From JAQBGV01 sp032128395 (GTDB lineage: Bacteria; Planctomycetota; UBA8108; UBA1146): 23,685 nt of DNA. The translations under genes were made by a program, and so were the position numbers. The DNA lies in contig JAQBGV010000005.1 of the NCBI GenBank assembly GCA_032128395.1, positions 1 to 23,685 of the forward strand. The letters are read 5' to 3'. Every line of letters starts with the position of its first letter. The stretch's first letter is position 1. Positions 1 to 7,226 of the stretch are shown piece by piece. The notes beneath the pieces are model-generated. The model saw only the letters and a list, made by a program, of their open reading frames with translations, did not search any database and was not told where the DNA came from.

Positions 1-115
1 GACTGGCTCGCGGCTCTGCCGTGATGCCTGTCCCGGACGATGGCCTGGTTCAAGGGCGGTCGATCGGCAGGCGAGTGTCCGGGACAGGCATCAGCGCAGT
101 GCGCTGAGCCAGTCC
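1..115. repeat. Palindromic intergenic repeat, copy 1
   Basis: Two 38-base arms (1-38 and 77-114) are inverted copies of each other around a 38-base centre. Both arms share GACTGGCTC at the outer end and TGATGCCTGTCCCGGAC at the inner end. Between these lies a 12-base slot that differs between arms, and each slot can form its own small hairpin (CGGC-TCT-GCCG on the left, CAGCGCA-G-TGCGCTG on the right). The element starts at or before the window edge, so its left boundary is unknown. It belongs to the same family as the element at 8535-8813. Bases 116-241 after it show nothing recognisable. Confidence 0.85.
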
Positions 116-241
116 CACCATCCACCGAGGACTACACCCCAGGCGACCCGTGCTCAGGCCCGTTGCCAAGCTGGAACGAGAGTCCTCCGCCGCGCACGGG
201 AAGGGGGGTGACCAAGGGGCGGAACGGTGATCGGAGCACAC

Positions 242-1030
242 TCAGATGCTCGAGAGCCGCCCGCCGTCCACCGCGAGGCACACTCCGTTGACATAGCTCG
301 CGGCCGGGGACGCGAGAAAGGCGATCACGTCACCGATCTCTCGAGGTCTCGCGAAACGACCGGCGGGGATCAACGATCGCATCGCACCGGCGATCTCGGC
401 ATCGGTTCGGCTCTCTCGCGCGGCGCGCCCCGAGATGAGCGATCCGAGTCGCTCGGTGTCCGTGAAACCGGGCAGCACGCTGTTCACGGTGATCCCGAAC
501 GATCCGAGCTCCTTCGACAGGGTCTTGGCCCAGCTCGCGACGGCGCCGCGAGTGGTGTTCGAGACGCCCAGGTTGGCGATCGGCTCTCGGACCGAGGTCG
601 AGATCACGTTGATGATCCGGCCGTACTCCGCCTCCTTCATGCCAGGGACCGTGGCCTGGGCGATGATCTGGTTGGCGACGACGTGACGGGTCAGCGCCCG
701 GATGAACTCCTCCGGATCCGCTCCGAAGACCGGTCCCGCCGGGGGCCCCCCCGAGTTGTTCACGACGATGGTGTGGGCGCCTTCGCGCTCGATGAGCTGC
801 GTGATCTCGCGCTGGACGTCGGAAGGGTCATCGAAGTCGACGACCAGGACTCCGTGAGCGCCGCCCTCTGCGGGGGGGAGCGAGTCCCGTACTCCTTCGA
901 GCAGAGTTTCGTTCCGGGCGACGAGGGTCACGCGACTGCCCAGCTCGGCGAGCGCCTCCGCCGCAGCTCGGCCGATCCCTTGGCTCGAGCCGCAGACGAG
1001 GGCGCGGTGACCGGAGAGCGAGAGGTCCAT
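242..1030 (-). CDS. Atypical short-chain dehydrogenase/reductase (SDR)
   Basis: A 262-residue Rossmann-fold protein of the SDR family. The N-terminal cofactor motif GSSQGIG lies at about 14-20, NNSGG at 91-95, a serine-bearing strand NVISTS at 141-146 and the C-terminal AxxVNGxxLxVDGG signature near the end. The usual catalytic YxxxK is absent: the aligned stretch reads SNTTR, giving Ser157 for Tyr and Arg161 for Lys. SDRs of this SN-x-x-R type exist as a recognised subgroup, so this looks like a family trait rather than a sequencing error, but the reaction is unknown. The start was set at 1030 because GAGGA lies just upstream and homology begins there; the open frame runs further upstream into the YceI gene. 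The gene begins 11 bases after the YceI stop, which suggests co-transcription. Confidence 0.9.
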   Translation of the reverse strand: MDLSLSGHRALVCGSSQGIGRAAAEALAELGSRVTLVARNETLLEGVRDSLPPAEGGAHGVLVVDFDDPSDVQREITQLIEREGAHTIVVNNSGGPPAGPVFGADPEEFIRALTRHVVANQIIAQATVPGMKEAEYGRIINVISTSVREPIANLGVSNTTRGAVASWAKTLSKELGSFGITVNSVLPGFTDTERLGSLISGRAARESRTDAEIAGAMRSLIPAGRFARPREIGDVIAFLASPAASYVNGVCLAVDGGRLSSI

Positions 1031-1041
1031 CGGCTTCCTCT

Positions 1042-1590
1042 CTATTGTTCCAGTGCTTCCACATCGAGCGTGATCCGTACTTCGTCGCCCACGACAACCC
1101 CGCCACTCTCCATGGGCGCGTTCCAAGGCACCCCGAAATCGCTGCGGCGGATCGTCGTTCGGGCGACGAACCCCGCACGAGTCACGGGGCCCTTGTCGAC
1201 TCCACCGTCCCAGAACGGCGTCTCCCACTGACCCGAGTAGTTCACCTCGAGAGTGGTCCTGCGAGTGACTCCACGGATGGTCAAATCACCGGTGACGCTG
1301 AACTCATGACTGGAAAGGACCTGGGTCTCTGCCCCCCTGAAGACGATCTTGGGATGATGCTCGGCATCCAAGAAATCAGCGTTGCGCAAGTGATCGTCTC
1401 GTCCCGCATCTCCCGACCAGAGTGAGGCGGCATCGATCTCGACCTCTACCTGCAAGCTCGCCGGGTCCTCCGGATCGAACTCCATGGTGCCTTCGATGTT
1501 CTTGAAACTCCCTCGCACCCAGGTGACCATCATGTGCCGGACACAAAACTCTGCCGCCGTATGACCGGGCTCGAACACCCATTTCGCCAT
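1042..1590 (-). CDS. YceI-family protein
   Basis: A 182-residue protein matching the YceI family, a lipocalin-like beta-barrel that binds isoprenoid-type lipids. The family start pattern is visible (FEPGHTAAEFCVRHMM, then VRGSFKNIEGTMEFD at about 25-39), as are the paired TGDLTIRGVTRRTTLEV strand near 100-115 and the DFGVPWNAPMESGG motif near 150-163. No signal peptide is seen, so a cytoplasmic location is likely, unlike the periplasmic E. coli YceI. The start at 1590 is supported by GAGGAG a few bases upstream (1599-1604). It lies 11 bases before the SDR, so the two probably form an operon. The specific ligand is unknown. Confidence 0.92.
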   Translation of the reverse strand: MAKWVFEPGHTAAEFCVRHMMVTWVRGSFKNIEGTMEFDPEDPASLQVEVEIDAASLWSGDAGRDDHLRNADFLDAEHHPKIVFRGAETQVLSSHEFSVTGDLTIRGVTRRTTLEVNYSGQWETPFWDGGVDKGPVTRAGFVARTTIRRSDFGVPWNAPMESGGVVVGDEVRITLDVEALEQ

Positions 1591-1691
1591 CTGTAGTTCT
1601 CCTCGAATCTGAGGGTAGCCGCGATCCGCTCCAGTTCCTGCGCGATCCTGGATCGTGACAGCTTACGCCGAGAGGATGGCAAACACTCCAG

Positions 1692-2189
1692 TTACTTCTC
1701 GAGCTCTGGCTCCAGCGTCATGAACACACTGTACGGGTCATCGAGATAGTCCGCGAACGGCCCGGATGGCTCGAAGCCGAACCGCGAATACAGGGCGCGC
1801 GCCGGGGCGAACGCATCGGCGGAACCAGTCTCGAGACTCAGGCGACGATAGGCGCGCTCCTTCGCCACGTTCAGAATGTGGGTGAGGAGCGTCGCCGCGA
1901 TCCCCTTGCGCAGGTGTGACGATGCGGTTCGCATCGACTTCAGCTCGCCGTGGCTCGCGTCCAACTCCTCGAGCGCGCCGCACCCCACCAACTCCGAACC
2001 CTGCCATACGCTCCAGAAGGTCACTTCCGGGGCGCGCAGTGCCTCGAGATCGAGCGCGTGCACGCTCTCGGGGGGCGAGTGCAGCGCCACCGACTCGAGG
2101 TGCTCTCGAAGGAGCGCGGCGACCTCTGCTCCGCGGAGGTCATCTTCTCGTATTACGAAAGGAGCTGGCATTGGGATCGTGTCGACCAT
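1692..2189 (-). CDS. GNAT-family N-acetyltransferase
   Basis: A 165-residue single-domain GNAT acetyltransferase, resembling the YsnE/PaiA-like group. The N-terminal half carries an HSPPESVHALDLEAL stretch at about 37-51 and a SELVGCGALEEL strand. The acetyl-CoA pyrophosphate loop appears as HLRKGIAATLL at about 92-102, in place of the consensus R/Q-x-x-G-x-G/A, followed by the family RALYSRFGFEPSGPFADY ending. Substrate cannot be inferred; small amines, amino acids or peptides are typical. The start at 2189 is preferred, although the ribosome site is weak; an internal ATG at 2171 is possible. It sits 66 bases after the LapA-like gene and 101 bases before YceI on the same strand. Confidence 0.88.
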   Translation of the reverse strand: MVDTIPMPAPFVIREDDLRGAEVAALLREHLESVALHSPPESVHALDLEALRAPEVTFWSVWQGSELVGCGALEELDASHGELKSMRTASSHLRKGIAATLLTHILNVAKERAYRRLSLETGSADAFAPARALYSRFGFEPSGPFADYLDDPYSVFMTLEPELEK

Positions 2190-2255
2190 CTCGTCTTCGA
2201 GCGTCGGATCATCTCTTGCTCACGTCACGAGCCAGGCGGTCAGGGATCGCCGTAC

Positions 2256-2531
2256 TCACCGACCCGTCAGGGGGCGCTCCTTGCGCTTGTTCCGGACGTG
2301 GACGAAGACGATGCCCGCTGCACCTCCCGCGAGGAAGTTGAGGAGGAGGAGGAGCCAGAGGGGCGGGGTGATCGTGGTGAAGAGCAGATCGATCTCGGTA
2401 GGCGCGGTGTTCAGCAGGATGATCGCGAGTACCAAGGCGACCAGGGCGATGATTCCGATCAGCTTGACCTTGGCGGCCTTGCTCATCCCCGGGGGTTCTT
2501 GGAGCGGTTCCCGGGGGATCTCCTCGGTCAC
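2256..2531 (-). CDS. LapA-like (DUF1049) membrane protein
   Basis: A 91-residue protein with two predicted membrane helices (about 24-43 and 55-77) separated by a short loop and followed by a basic tail (HVRNKRKERPLTGR). This is the layout of the lipopolysaccharide assembly protein A domain family. The likely start is a GTG at 2531 whose last two bases form part of the topA TGA stop, giving a 4-base GTGA overlap and probable translational coupling to topA. An internal ATG at 2486 could instead start the conserved part. Its role in envelope assembly is inferred from the family only. Confidence 0.8.
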   Translation of the reverse strand: MTEEIPREPLQEPPGMSKAAKVKLIGIIALVALVLAIILLNTAPTEIDLLFTTITPPLWLLLLLNFLAGGAAGIVFVHVRNKRKERPLTGR

Positions 2532-5242
2532 GCCGTCGCTCCGTTCATCTCGAGGTCGGTCGCCTTCTTCTTGGTGGTTTTCTTCTTGGTGGTTTTCTTC
2601 TTGGCGGTCTTCTTCTTGGTGGTTTTCTTCTTCGTCTTCTTCTTCTTGGCCTTCTTCGCGCCCGCTCCTCTGCCGGTGCGCTCACGTCGATCGAGGATCA
2701 GCTGGACCGCTTCCGCCTCGGTGAACGCTTCCGGATCGGGGAAGTCCTTCGGAAGGCTGGCGTTCGTCTCGCCGTCGCTGACGTAGGGGCCATAGCGCCC
2801 CTTCAGTAGCTTGATGGTGGCTCCGTCCAGCGCCTGAACGTTCTCGAAGATCTTGATCGGTTCCGCCGGCGTGCCCTTGCCGCGCGTGCGCGGCTGCGCG
2901 AGGAGCTCGAGACAGCGGGGGAGACCGACGGTGAGGACGCTGTCCCCATCGCCGAGGCTGCGGGTGTCGTCGGCCCTCTTGACGTACCCGCCGTACCTTC
3001 CGTAGGCGACCTGCACGTCGACGCCGTCCGAGTCCTGGCCGACGAGACGCGGCAGCGACAGCAGCTCGACCGCCTCTTCGATCGTGACGGTCTCGGGGGT
3101 CATCCCCGGCAGGAGCGACGACATTTTCGGTTTCTCGCCGCCTTCTTCGCGATCTCCGAGCTGCACGTACGGGCCGAAGCGTCCCACTTTGACGTAGATC
3201 GCTTGGCCGGTCTCGGGGTGATCGCCGAGCGAACGGGGACCCTCGGCCGCGAGTCGGAACATCTCCTCGACCGATGCGTCATCGAGCTCGTCGGGACAGA
3301 TTCCATCGGCGAGGTTCGCGCGCGCTTCTCCGGCTTCGAGGTAGGGCCCGTAACGCCCGACGCGCACCATCACCGGCTTGCCATCGCGGCGGCAGGTGAG
3401 CGGGATCGAGCAGACTTCGCGAGGGTCGATCGCCTCGAGGTTCTGCTCGAGCAGCTCCTTGAGGCCCGCCGTCCCGTTGCCGAAGTAGAACTCCTTCAGG
3501 TATGGGAGCGCTTCCCCCTCGCCGCGCGAGATCCCGTCGAGCCGGTCCTCCATGCGAGCGGTGAAGTCGAGGTCGATCAGCTCGCCGAAGTGTTGTTTCA
3601 TCAACTGCACCACCGCGAACGCGGTGAAGGTCGGAACCAGCGCCTGACCCTTCTTGAAGGTGTAGTCACGGGCCTGGATCGTATTGATGATGCTCGCGTA
3701 GGTGCTCGGTCGCCCGATCCCCGACTCCTCGAGCATCTGGACGAGCGATGCTTCGGTCAGTCTCGCCGGCGGGTTCGTGCGGTGCTCGTCGGGACTGATC
3801 TTCTTCGCGGTGAGGGGATCGCCCTTCGCCATCGGAGGCAGGATCTTGTCCTTGTCCGCGAGTTCCGCCGTGGGGTCGTCACTGCCCTCGACGTAGGCGC
3901 GGAGGAAACCCGGGAAGTCGACCACCTTGCCGGTCGCGGTGAAGCGGAACGTGCGACCCGCCGCCTTGCCCTCGATCCCGACCGTCATGCGGCGACCCCG
4001 CGCTTCGAGCATCTGGCACGCCATCGTGCGCTTCCAGATCAGCTCGTAGGTCCTCGCCTCGTCCGCGCTGAGCTTGCTCTTGAGCTCATCGGGCTTGGGG
4101 AAGCTCTCACCCGCGGGACGGATCGCTTCGTGCGCCTCCTGCGCGTTCTTGACCTTGCCCTTGTGCGTCCGCGGCTGGTCCGGCAGGTACTCGGCGCCGT
4201 AGAGATCCTTCACCGCCGCTCGCGTCGCTCGGAGCGCCTCGCCGGAGAGGTTCACCGAGTCGGTTCGCATGTAGGTGATGTAACCCAGCTCGTACAGCCG
4301 CTGCGCGGCGCGCATCGTCCGCTTGGCGTCGAAGGAGAGCTTGCGCGATGCATCTTGCTGAAGGGTCGATGTGGTGAACGGCGCCGGCGGGTGTTGGGTG
4401 AACGGCTTCTCCTCGGTCGAGACGACCTTGAAGTCGGTCCCGCGCAGGGTTTCGACCAACCCCTTCGCTTCATCCGCCTTGAGGTGGAGCACCTTGCCCG
4501 CCGCTTCCTCGCGCAGCGCTCCCGTCTCGGGGGTGAAGTCGCGACCACTCGCGATCCGCTCGCCGTCGACCGAGGCGAGGCGAGCGTGGAACGCTTCGTC
4601 CCCGGCGGTGGCGAAGGTCGCGGCGAGGTCCCAGAACTCCGCGGAGCGGAAGCGCATCCGTTCGAGCTCGCGCTCGACGATGATGCGGACCGCGACGCTC
4701 TGCACCCGCCCCGCCGACAGCTTCGGCTTGATCTTCTTCCAGAGCACGGGGGAGACTTCGTAGCCGTACAGGCGGTCGATGATCCGACGCGCCTCCTGGG
4801 CCCCGACCATGTCCCGATCGAGCTCTCGGGTCTCGGTCAGGGCGTGGAGGATCGCCTCCTGGGTGATCTCGTGGAAAACGAGCCGCTTGACGGGGATCTT
4901 CGGCTGGAGAACCTCGAGCAGGTGCCAGCTGATCGCCTCCCCCTCGCGGTCCTCGTCGGTTGCGAGCAGGAGTTCGTCGACCCCTTTGAGCTTCTTCTTC
5001 AGGTCGCTGATGACCTTCTTCTTGTCGGAGTGGACGACGTACAGGGGCGCGAAATCGGCCTCGATGTTGACCCCGAGCCGCGCCCAGGGCTCTCCCTTGA
5101 CGCTCTCCGGGATCTCGGCCGCGCTGGCGGGAAGATCGCGGATGTGCCCCACGCTGGACTCGACTACGAAGTCCTTGCCGAGGAACTTCGCGAGAGTTTT
5201 GGCCTTGGTGGGAGACTCTACGATCACGAGGCGTTTGGTCAT
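2528..5242 (-). CDS. topA: DNA topoisomerase I with lysine-rich tail
   Basis: A 904-residue type IA topoisomerase that relaxes negative supercoils by cleaving one strand. The Toprim domain starts at residue 1 (VIVESPTKAKTLAKFL, Glu9) with acidic residues in TDEDREGE at 95-101. The catalytic tyrosine is Tyr324 in ITYMRTDS. The SAGRVQSVAVR motif lies near 177-187. The C-terminal part carries several GRYGPYV-type topoisomerase repeats rather than a full set of four-cysteine zinc fingers; one CRRDGKP motif remains with a cysteine about 45 residues later. The last 40 or so residues are almost all Lys and Thr in KKKTT units, a basic tail similar in character to those of some actinobacterial TopA proteins. 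The start at 5242 is set by the family N-terminus; the ribosome site is weak. Confidence 0.97.
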   Translation of the reverse strand: MTKRLVIVESPTKAKTLAKFLGKDFVVESSVGHIRDLPASAAEIPESVKGEPWARLGVNIEADFAPLYVVHSDKKKVISDLKKKLKGVDELLLATDEDREGEAISWHLLEVLQPKIPVKRLVFHEITQEAILHALTETRELDRDMVGAQEARRIIDRLYGYEVSPVLWKKIKPKLSAGRVQSVAVRIIVERELERMRFRSAEFWDLAATFATAGDEAFHARLASVDGERIASGRDFTPETGALREEAAGKVLHLKADEAKGLVETLRGTDFKVVSTEEKPFTQHPPAPFTTSTLQQDASRKLSFDAKRTMRAAQRLYELGYITYMRTDSVNLSGEALRATRAAVKDLYGAEYLPDQPRTHKGKVKNAQEAHEAIRPAGESFPKPDELKSKLSADEARTYELIWKRTMACQMLEARGRRMTVGIEGKAAGRTFRFTATGKVVDFPGFLRAYVEGSDDPTAELADKDKILPPMAKGDPLTAKKISPDEHRTNPPARLTEASLVQMLEESGIGRPSTYASIINTIQARDYTFKKGQALVPTFTAFAVVQLMKQHFGELIDLDFTARMEDRLDGISRGEGEALPYLKEFYFGNGTAGLKELLEQNLEAIDPREVCSIPLTCRRDGKPVMVRVGRYGPYLEAGEARANLADGICPDELDDASVEEMFRLAAEGPRSLGDHPETGQAIYVKVGRFGPYVQLGDREEGGEKPKMSSLLPGMTPETVTIEEAVELLSLPRLVGQDSDGVDVQVAYGRYGGYVKRADDTRSLGDGDSVLTVGLPRCLELLAQPRTRGKGTPAEPIKIFENVQALDGATIKLLKGRYGPYVSDGETNASLPKDFPDPEAFTEAEAVQLILDRRERTGRGAGAKKAKKKKTKKKTTKKKTAKKKTTKKKTTKKKATDLEMNGATA
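2563..2658 (-). repeat. Short tandem repeat encoding the TopA Lys/Thr tail
   Basis: Near-perfect 15-base units reading TTCTTCTTGGTGGTT on the plus strand encode KKKTT/KTTKK repeats on the minus strand. The unit is repeated about four to five times with small substitutions (one GCGGTC variant). The block lies wholly in the topA coding region, in frame. Such low-complexity DNA can change length by slippage without shifting the frame. Confidence 0.85.
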
Positions 5243-5364
5243 GCCCGGACGTCGATCCTTTCCGGCCCCGTTGCGGAAAACTGGGCGCAGGTCGCACTGC
5301 TTTATCTGGAGCCCTGGGCGGATGGCAACCCCCCACCTCCGAGCTCGCTCCACTCGAGGCCGGT

Positions 5365-5388
5365 CGTTCCCCCCTTCGGGGGGGAACG
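5365..5388 (+). other. UUCG-tetraloop hairpin
   Basis: CGTTCCCCCC, TTCG, GGGGGGAACG gives a perfect 10-bp stem closed by the very stable C(UUCG)G loop. It lies about 190 bases upstream of mutM and would be part of its transcript only if the promoter lies further upstream. Confidence 0.75.
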
Positions 5389-5394
5389 GGTGCG

Positions 5395-5413
5395 GGCGAA
5401 GTTTTCGCCTTTT
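5395..5413 (+). terminator. Possible intrinsic terminator or attenuator
   Basis: A 6-bp stem GGCGAA/TTCGCC with a GTT loop is followed directly by four T. The stem is short for a terminator and no plus-strand gene precedes it, so it may instead be a leader attenuator for mutM or have no role. Confidence 0.35.
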
Positions 5414-5577
5414 CCCTGCTCAGGAGGCCGATTCTGGCGATCGGACCGTCGCATTCTGCTCCCGCCTCGGAATCGGTCGGGGGGGGAGCGAGCCTGAGCA
5501 TAATCTTCGGATGGGGGCGCCGAACCCGTCCAGACCGGATCGATCTCGGTACGATTCCAACCCCTGGAGGAGGTTCC

Positions 5578-6402
5578 GTGCCCGAGCTCCCCGAAGTCGA
5601 GACCACCCGACGCCGACTCGCCCCCAGGGTCGAGGGAAGGCGGATCGACGCGGTCTCGCTGCGCCGCGGGGACCTGCGCTGGCCGATCGACCGCGAGATC
5701 GGTGAAATGCTGCCCGGTGCCCGCATCGTTCGGGTGGGGCGCCGTGCGAAGTACCTGATCCTCGAGACCGATCGGGGGGCCGCGATCTCCCACTTCGGAA
5801 TGTCCGGCCGCTGGTCGATCGTGCCCGACACCGAGGAACCCCAGCTGCACGATCACGTCGACGTGCACCTCGACGGGGGAGAGGTCCTCCGCTATCACGA
5901 TCCCCGGCGCTTCGGAGCCCTCCTCTGGGGTGGCGACGATCCTGCGAGGCATCCGCGGCTCTCCGGTCTCGGACCGGAGCCGTGGGGGGAGGATGGGCCC
6001 GAGTCGATCGGTGACCACCTCTGGCGCACGGCCCGAGGACGCAGCGCGCCGCTCCGGAACTTTCTTCTCGATGGGGGCGTGGTCGCCGGGGTCGGGAACA
6101 TCTACGCCAGCGAGGCCGCGCACCAAGCGATGATTCGACCGACGCGAGCGGCGTCGCGGATCTCTCGCGCTCGCTACCGCACTCTCGCCGTCGCCCTCGC
6201 CGAAGTGTTGGAGGCATCGATCCTCCGCGGGGGCACCACTCTGCGCGACTACTCCGATCCCGCGGGGAACGCCGGGCGCTACGGCGAGATCTGCGCCGTC
6301 TACGGCCGTGCGGGGGAGGCGTGCCCGCGGTGCGGGGGGACGGTGCGGAGAGTGGTGATCTCGGCGCGGTCGCTGTACTACTGTCCGAAGTGCCAGAAAT
6401 AG
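5578..6402 (+). CDS. mutM: Formamidopyrimidine-DNA glycosylase
   Basis: A 274-residue Fpg/MutM enzyme that excises 8-oxoguanine and formamidopyrimidines from oxidised DNA. It begins with the diagnostic PELPEVE, where the proline after Met is the catalytic nucleophile and the next glutamate is essential. The beta-turn lysine is in RRAKYLIL near 58. The intercalating loop residues appear in SHFGMSGRW and HDPRRFG, and the helix-two-turn-helix in VAGVGNIYASEA. The C-terminal zinc finger is complete (CPRC, then CPKC), with ISARSLYYC carrying the conserved arginine. It starts at a GTG with a strong GGAGGAGG site 4 bases upstream. It is 11 bases before the methyltransferase and divergent from topA. 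Confidence 0.97.
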   Translation: MPELPEVETTRRRLAPRVEGRRIDAVSLRRGDLRWPIDREIGEMLPGARIVRVGRRAKYLILETDRGAAISHFGMSGRWSIVPDTEEPQLHDHVDVHLDGGEVLRYHDPRRFGALLWGGDDPARHPRLSGLGPEPWGEDGPESIGDHLWRTARGRSAPLRNFLLDGGVVAGVGNIYASEAAHQAMIRPTRAASRISRARYRTLAVALAEVLEASILRGGTTLRDYSDPAGNAGRYGEICAVYGRAGEACPRCGGTVRRVVISARSLYYCPKCQK

Positions 6403-6413
6403 ATGGGCCCCCC

Positions 6414-7106
6414 ATGATTCCTGCTGAGATGACTCCCGCGCGCTGGGAGAAGACCCAGGACTACCTCGAAGATGTGTTCGCAGACGAACCGCCCGAACTC
6501 GCCGCGCTGCGCCGCGATGCGGTCGCGGCTGGGTTCCCGACGATCTCGATCGGTCCCGCCGCGGGGCGCTTCCTCTCGCTGATCACCGCACTCGTGGGGG
6601 GGGAAGCGGGTGCGCGTCGCATCGTCGAGGTCGGGATGCTGTACGGCTACTCCGCGCTCTGTCTCGCTCGCGGTCTCGCCCCCGATGGCCAGTTGGTCAC
6701 CATCGAGCCCGACCCCGAGCGCGTCGCGTTCGCCCGCCGGCGATTCGCGGAACTCGGGGAGACCCGGATCGAGGTCCGCGAGGCGGAGGGGATCCCCGCC
6801 CTCGAGGCGATCGCGTCGAAACTCGGACCGGGGAGCCTCGACGTGGTCTTCCTCGATGCGATCAAGACCGAGTACGTCGACTACCTCGAGCGGGCGCGCC
6901 CCTTGCTCCGGTCGGGGGGAGTCCTCCTCGCCGACAACTCCCTCGGTTCGAACGTGTACTGGGTCACCGATCCTCCAGGCGTGAACGAGAACCGCGACGC
7001 AGTCGATCGCTTCAATCGTGCGGTCGCCGGGGACGACGGGTTCGAAGCGATGCCGGTACCGATCCGCCAGGGGATTCTGCTCGCGAGACGGACCAGCGCC
7101 CGCTAG
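6414..7106 (+). CDS. SAM-dependent O-methyltransferase
   Basis: A 230-residue class I methyltransferase of the catechol/caffeoyl-CoA O-methyltransferase type (Methyltransf_3). SAM motif I reads IVEVGMLYGYSALCLA, followed by LVTIEPDPERVAFAR, whose acidic residue contacts the SAM ribose. The metal and active-site region is LDVVFLDAIKTEYVDYLE, followed by GGVLLADN; these Asp and Asn residues are the usual metal ligands. The substrate is unknown. The start is uncertain: ATG at 6414 has no clear ribosome site, and an ATG at 6429 is an alternative. Close spacing to mutM suggests read-through from the same promoter. Confidence 0.92.
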   Translation: MIPAEMTPARWEKTQDYLEDVFADEPPELAALRRDAVAAGFPTISIGPAAGRFLSLITALVGGEAGARRIVEVGMLYGYSALCLARGLAPDGQLVTIEPDPERVAFARRRFAELGETRIEVREAEGIPALEAIASKLGPGSLDVVFLDAIKTEYVDYLERARPLLRSGGVLLADNSLGSNVYWVTDPPGVNENRDAVDRFNRAVAGDDGFEAMPVPIRQGILLARRTSAR

Positions 7107-7226
7107 CGAACGCGCACAGCTGCTCCCTCATTGGCTCGATCCGTGAGCTCCGGGGTATTCTTCCCAGGAGGGACCGCGCCCCAGCGCAACTGGGGACTGC
7201 GGGTGGGCGCTCGCGGGAGGTGCACC
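7107..7226 (+). promoter_or_regulatory. Leader of the DapA-like gene
   Basis: This 120-base gap contains TTGGCT (7131-7136) and TATTCT (7156-7161), but the 19-base spacing is poor for a sigma-70 promoter. A hairpin CCCCAG-CGCAA-CTGGGG lies at 7179-7195, and GGGAGG at 7215-7220 is the ribosome site for the gene that starts at 7227. Confidence 0.3.

Larger units (their letters stand above)
5243..5577. other. Divergent topA/mutM intergenic region with two hairpins
   Basis: This 335-base gap separates two divergent genes and must hold both promoters. A 10-bp stem with a TTCG tetraloop lies at 5365-5388, and a second smaller stem, GGCGAA-GTT-TTCGCC, lies at 5395-5409 and is followed by TTTT. A CATAAT that could be a -10 box for mutM lies at 5499-5504, without a good -35. 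A strong ribosome site GGAGGAGG (5566-5573) precedes mutM. No gene was recognised here. Confidence 0.6.

Noticed and set aside
3203..5497. A 764-codon open frame on the plus strand opposite topA
   Set aside because: It is an antisense shadow of a strongly supported topA gene, caused by high-GC codon bias, and its translation shows no family pattern or ribosome site.
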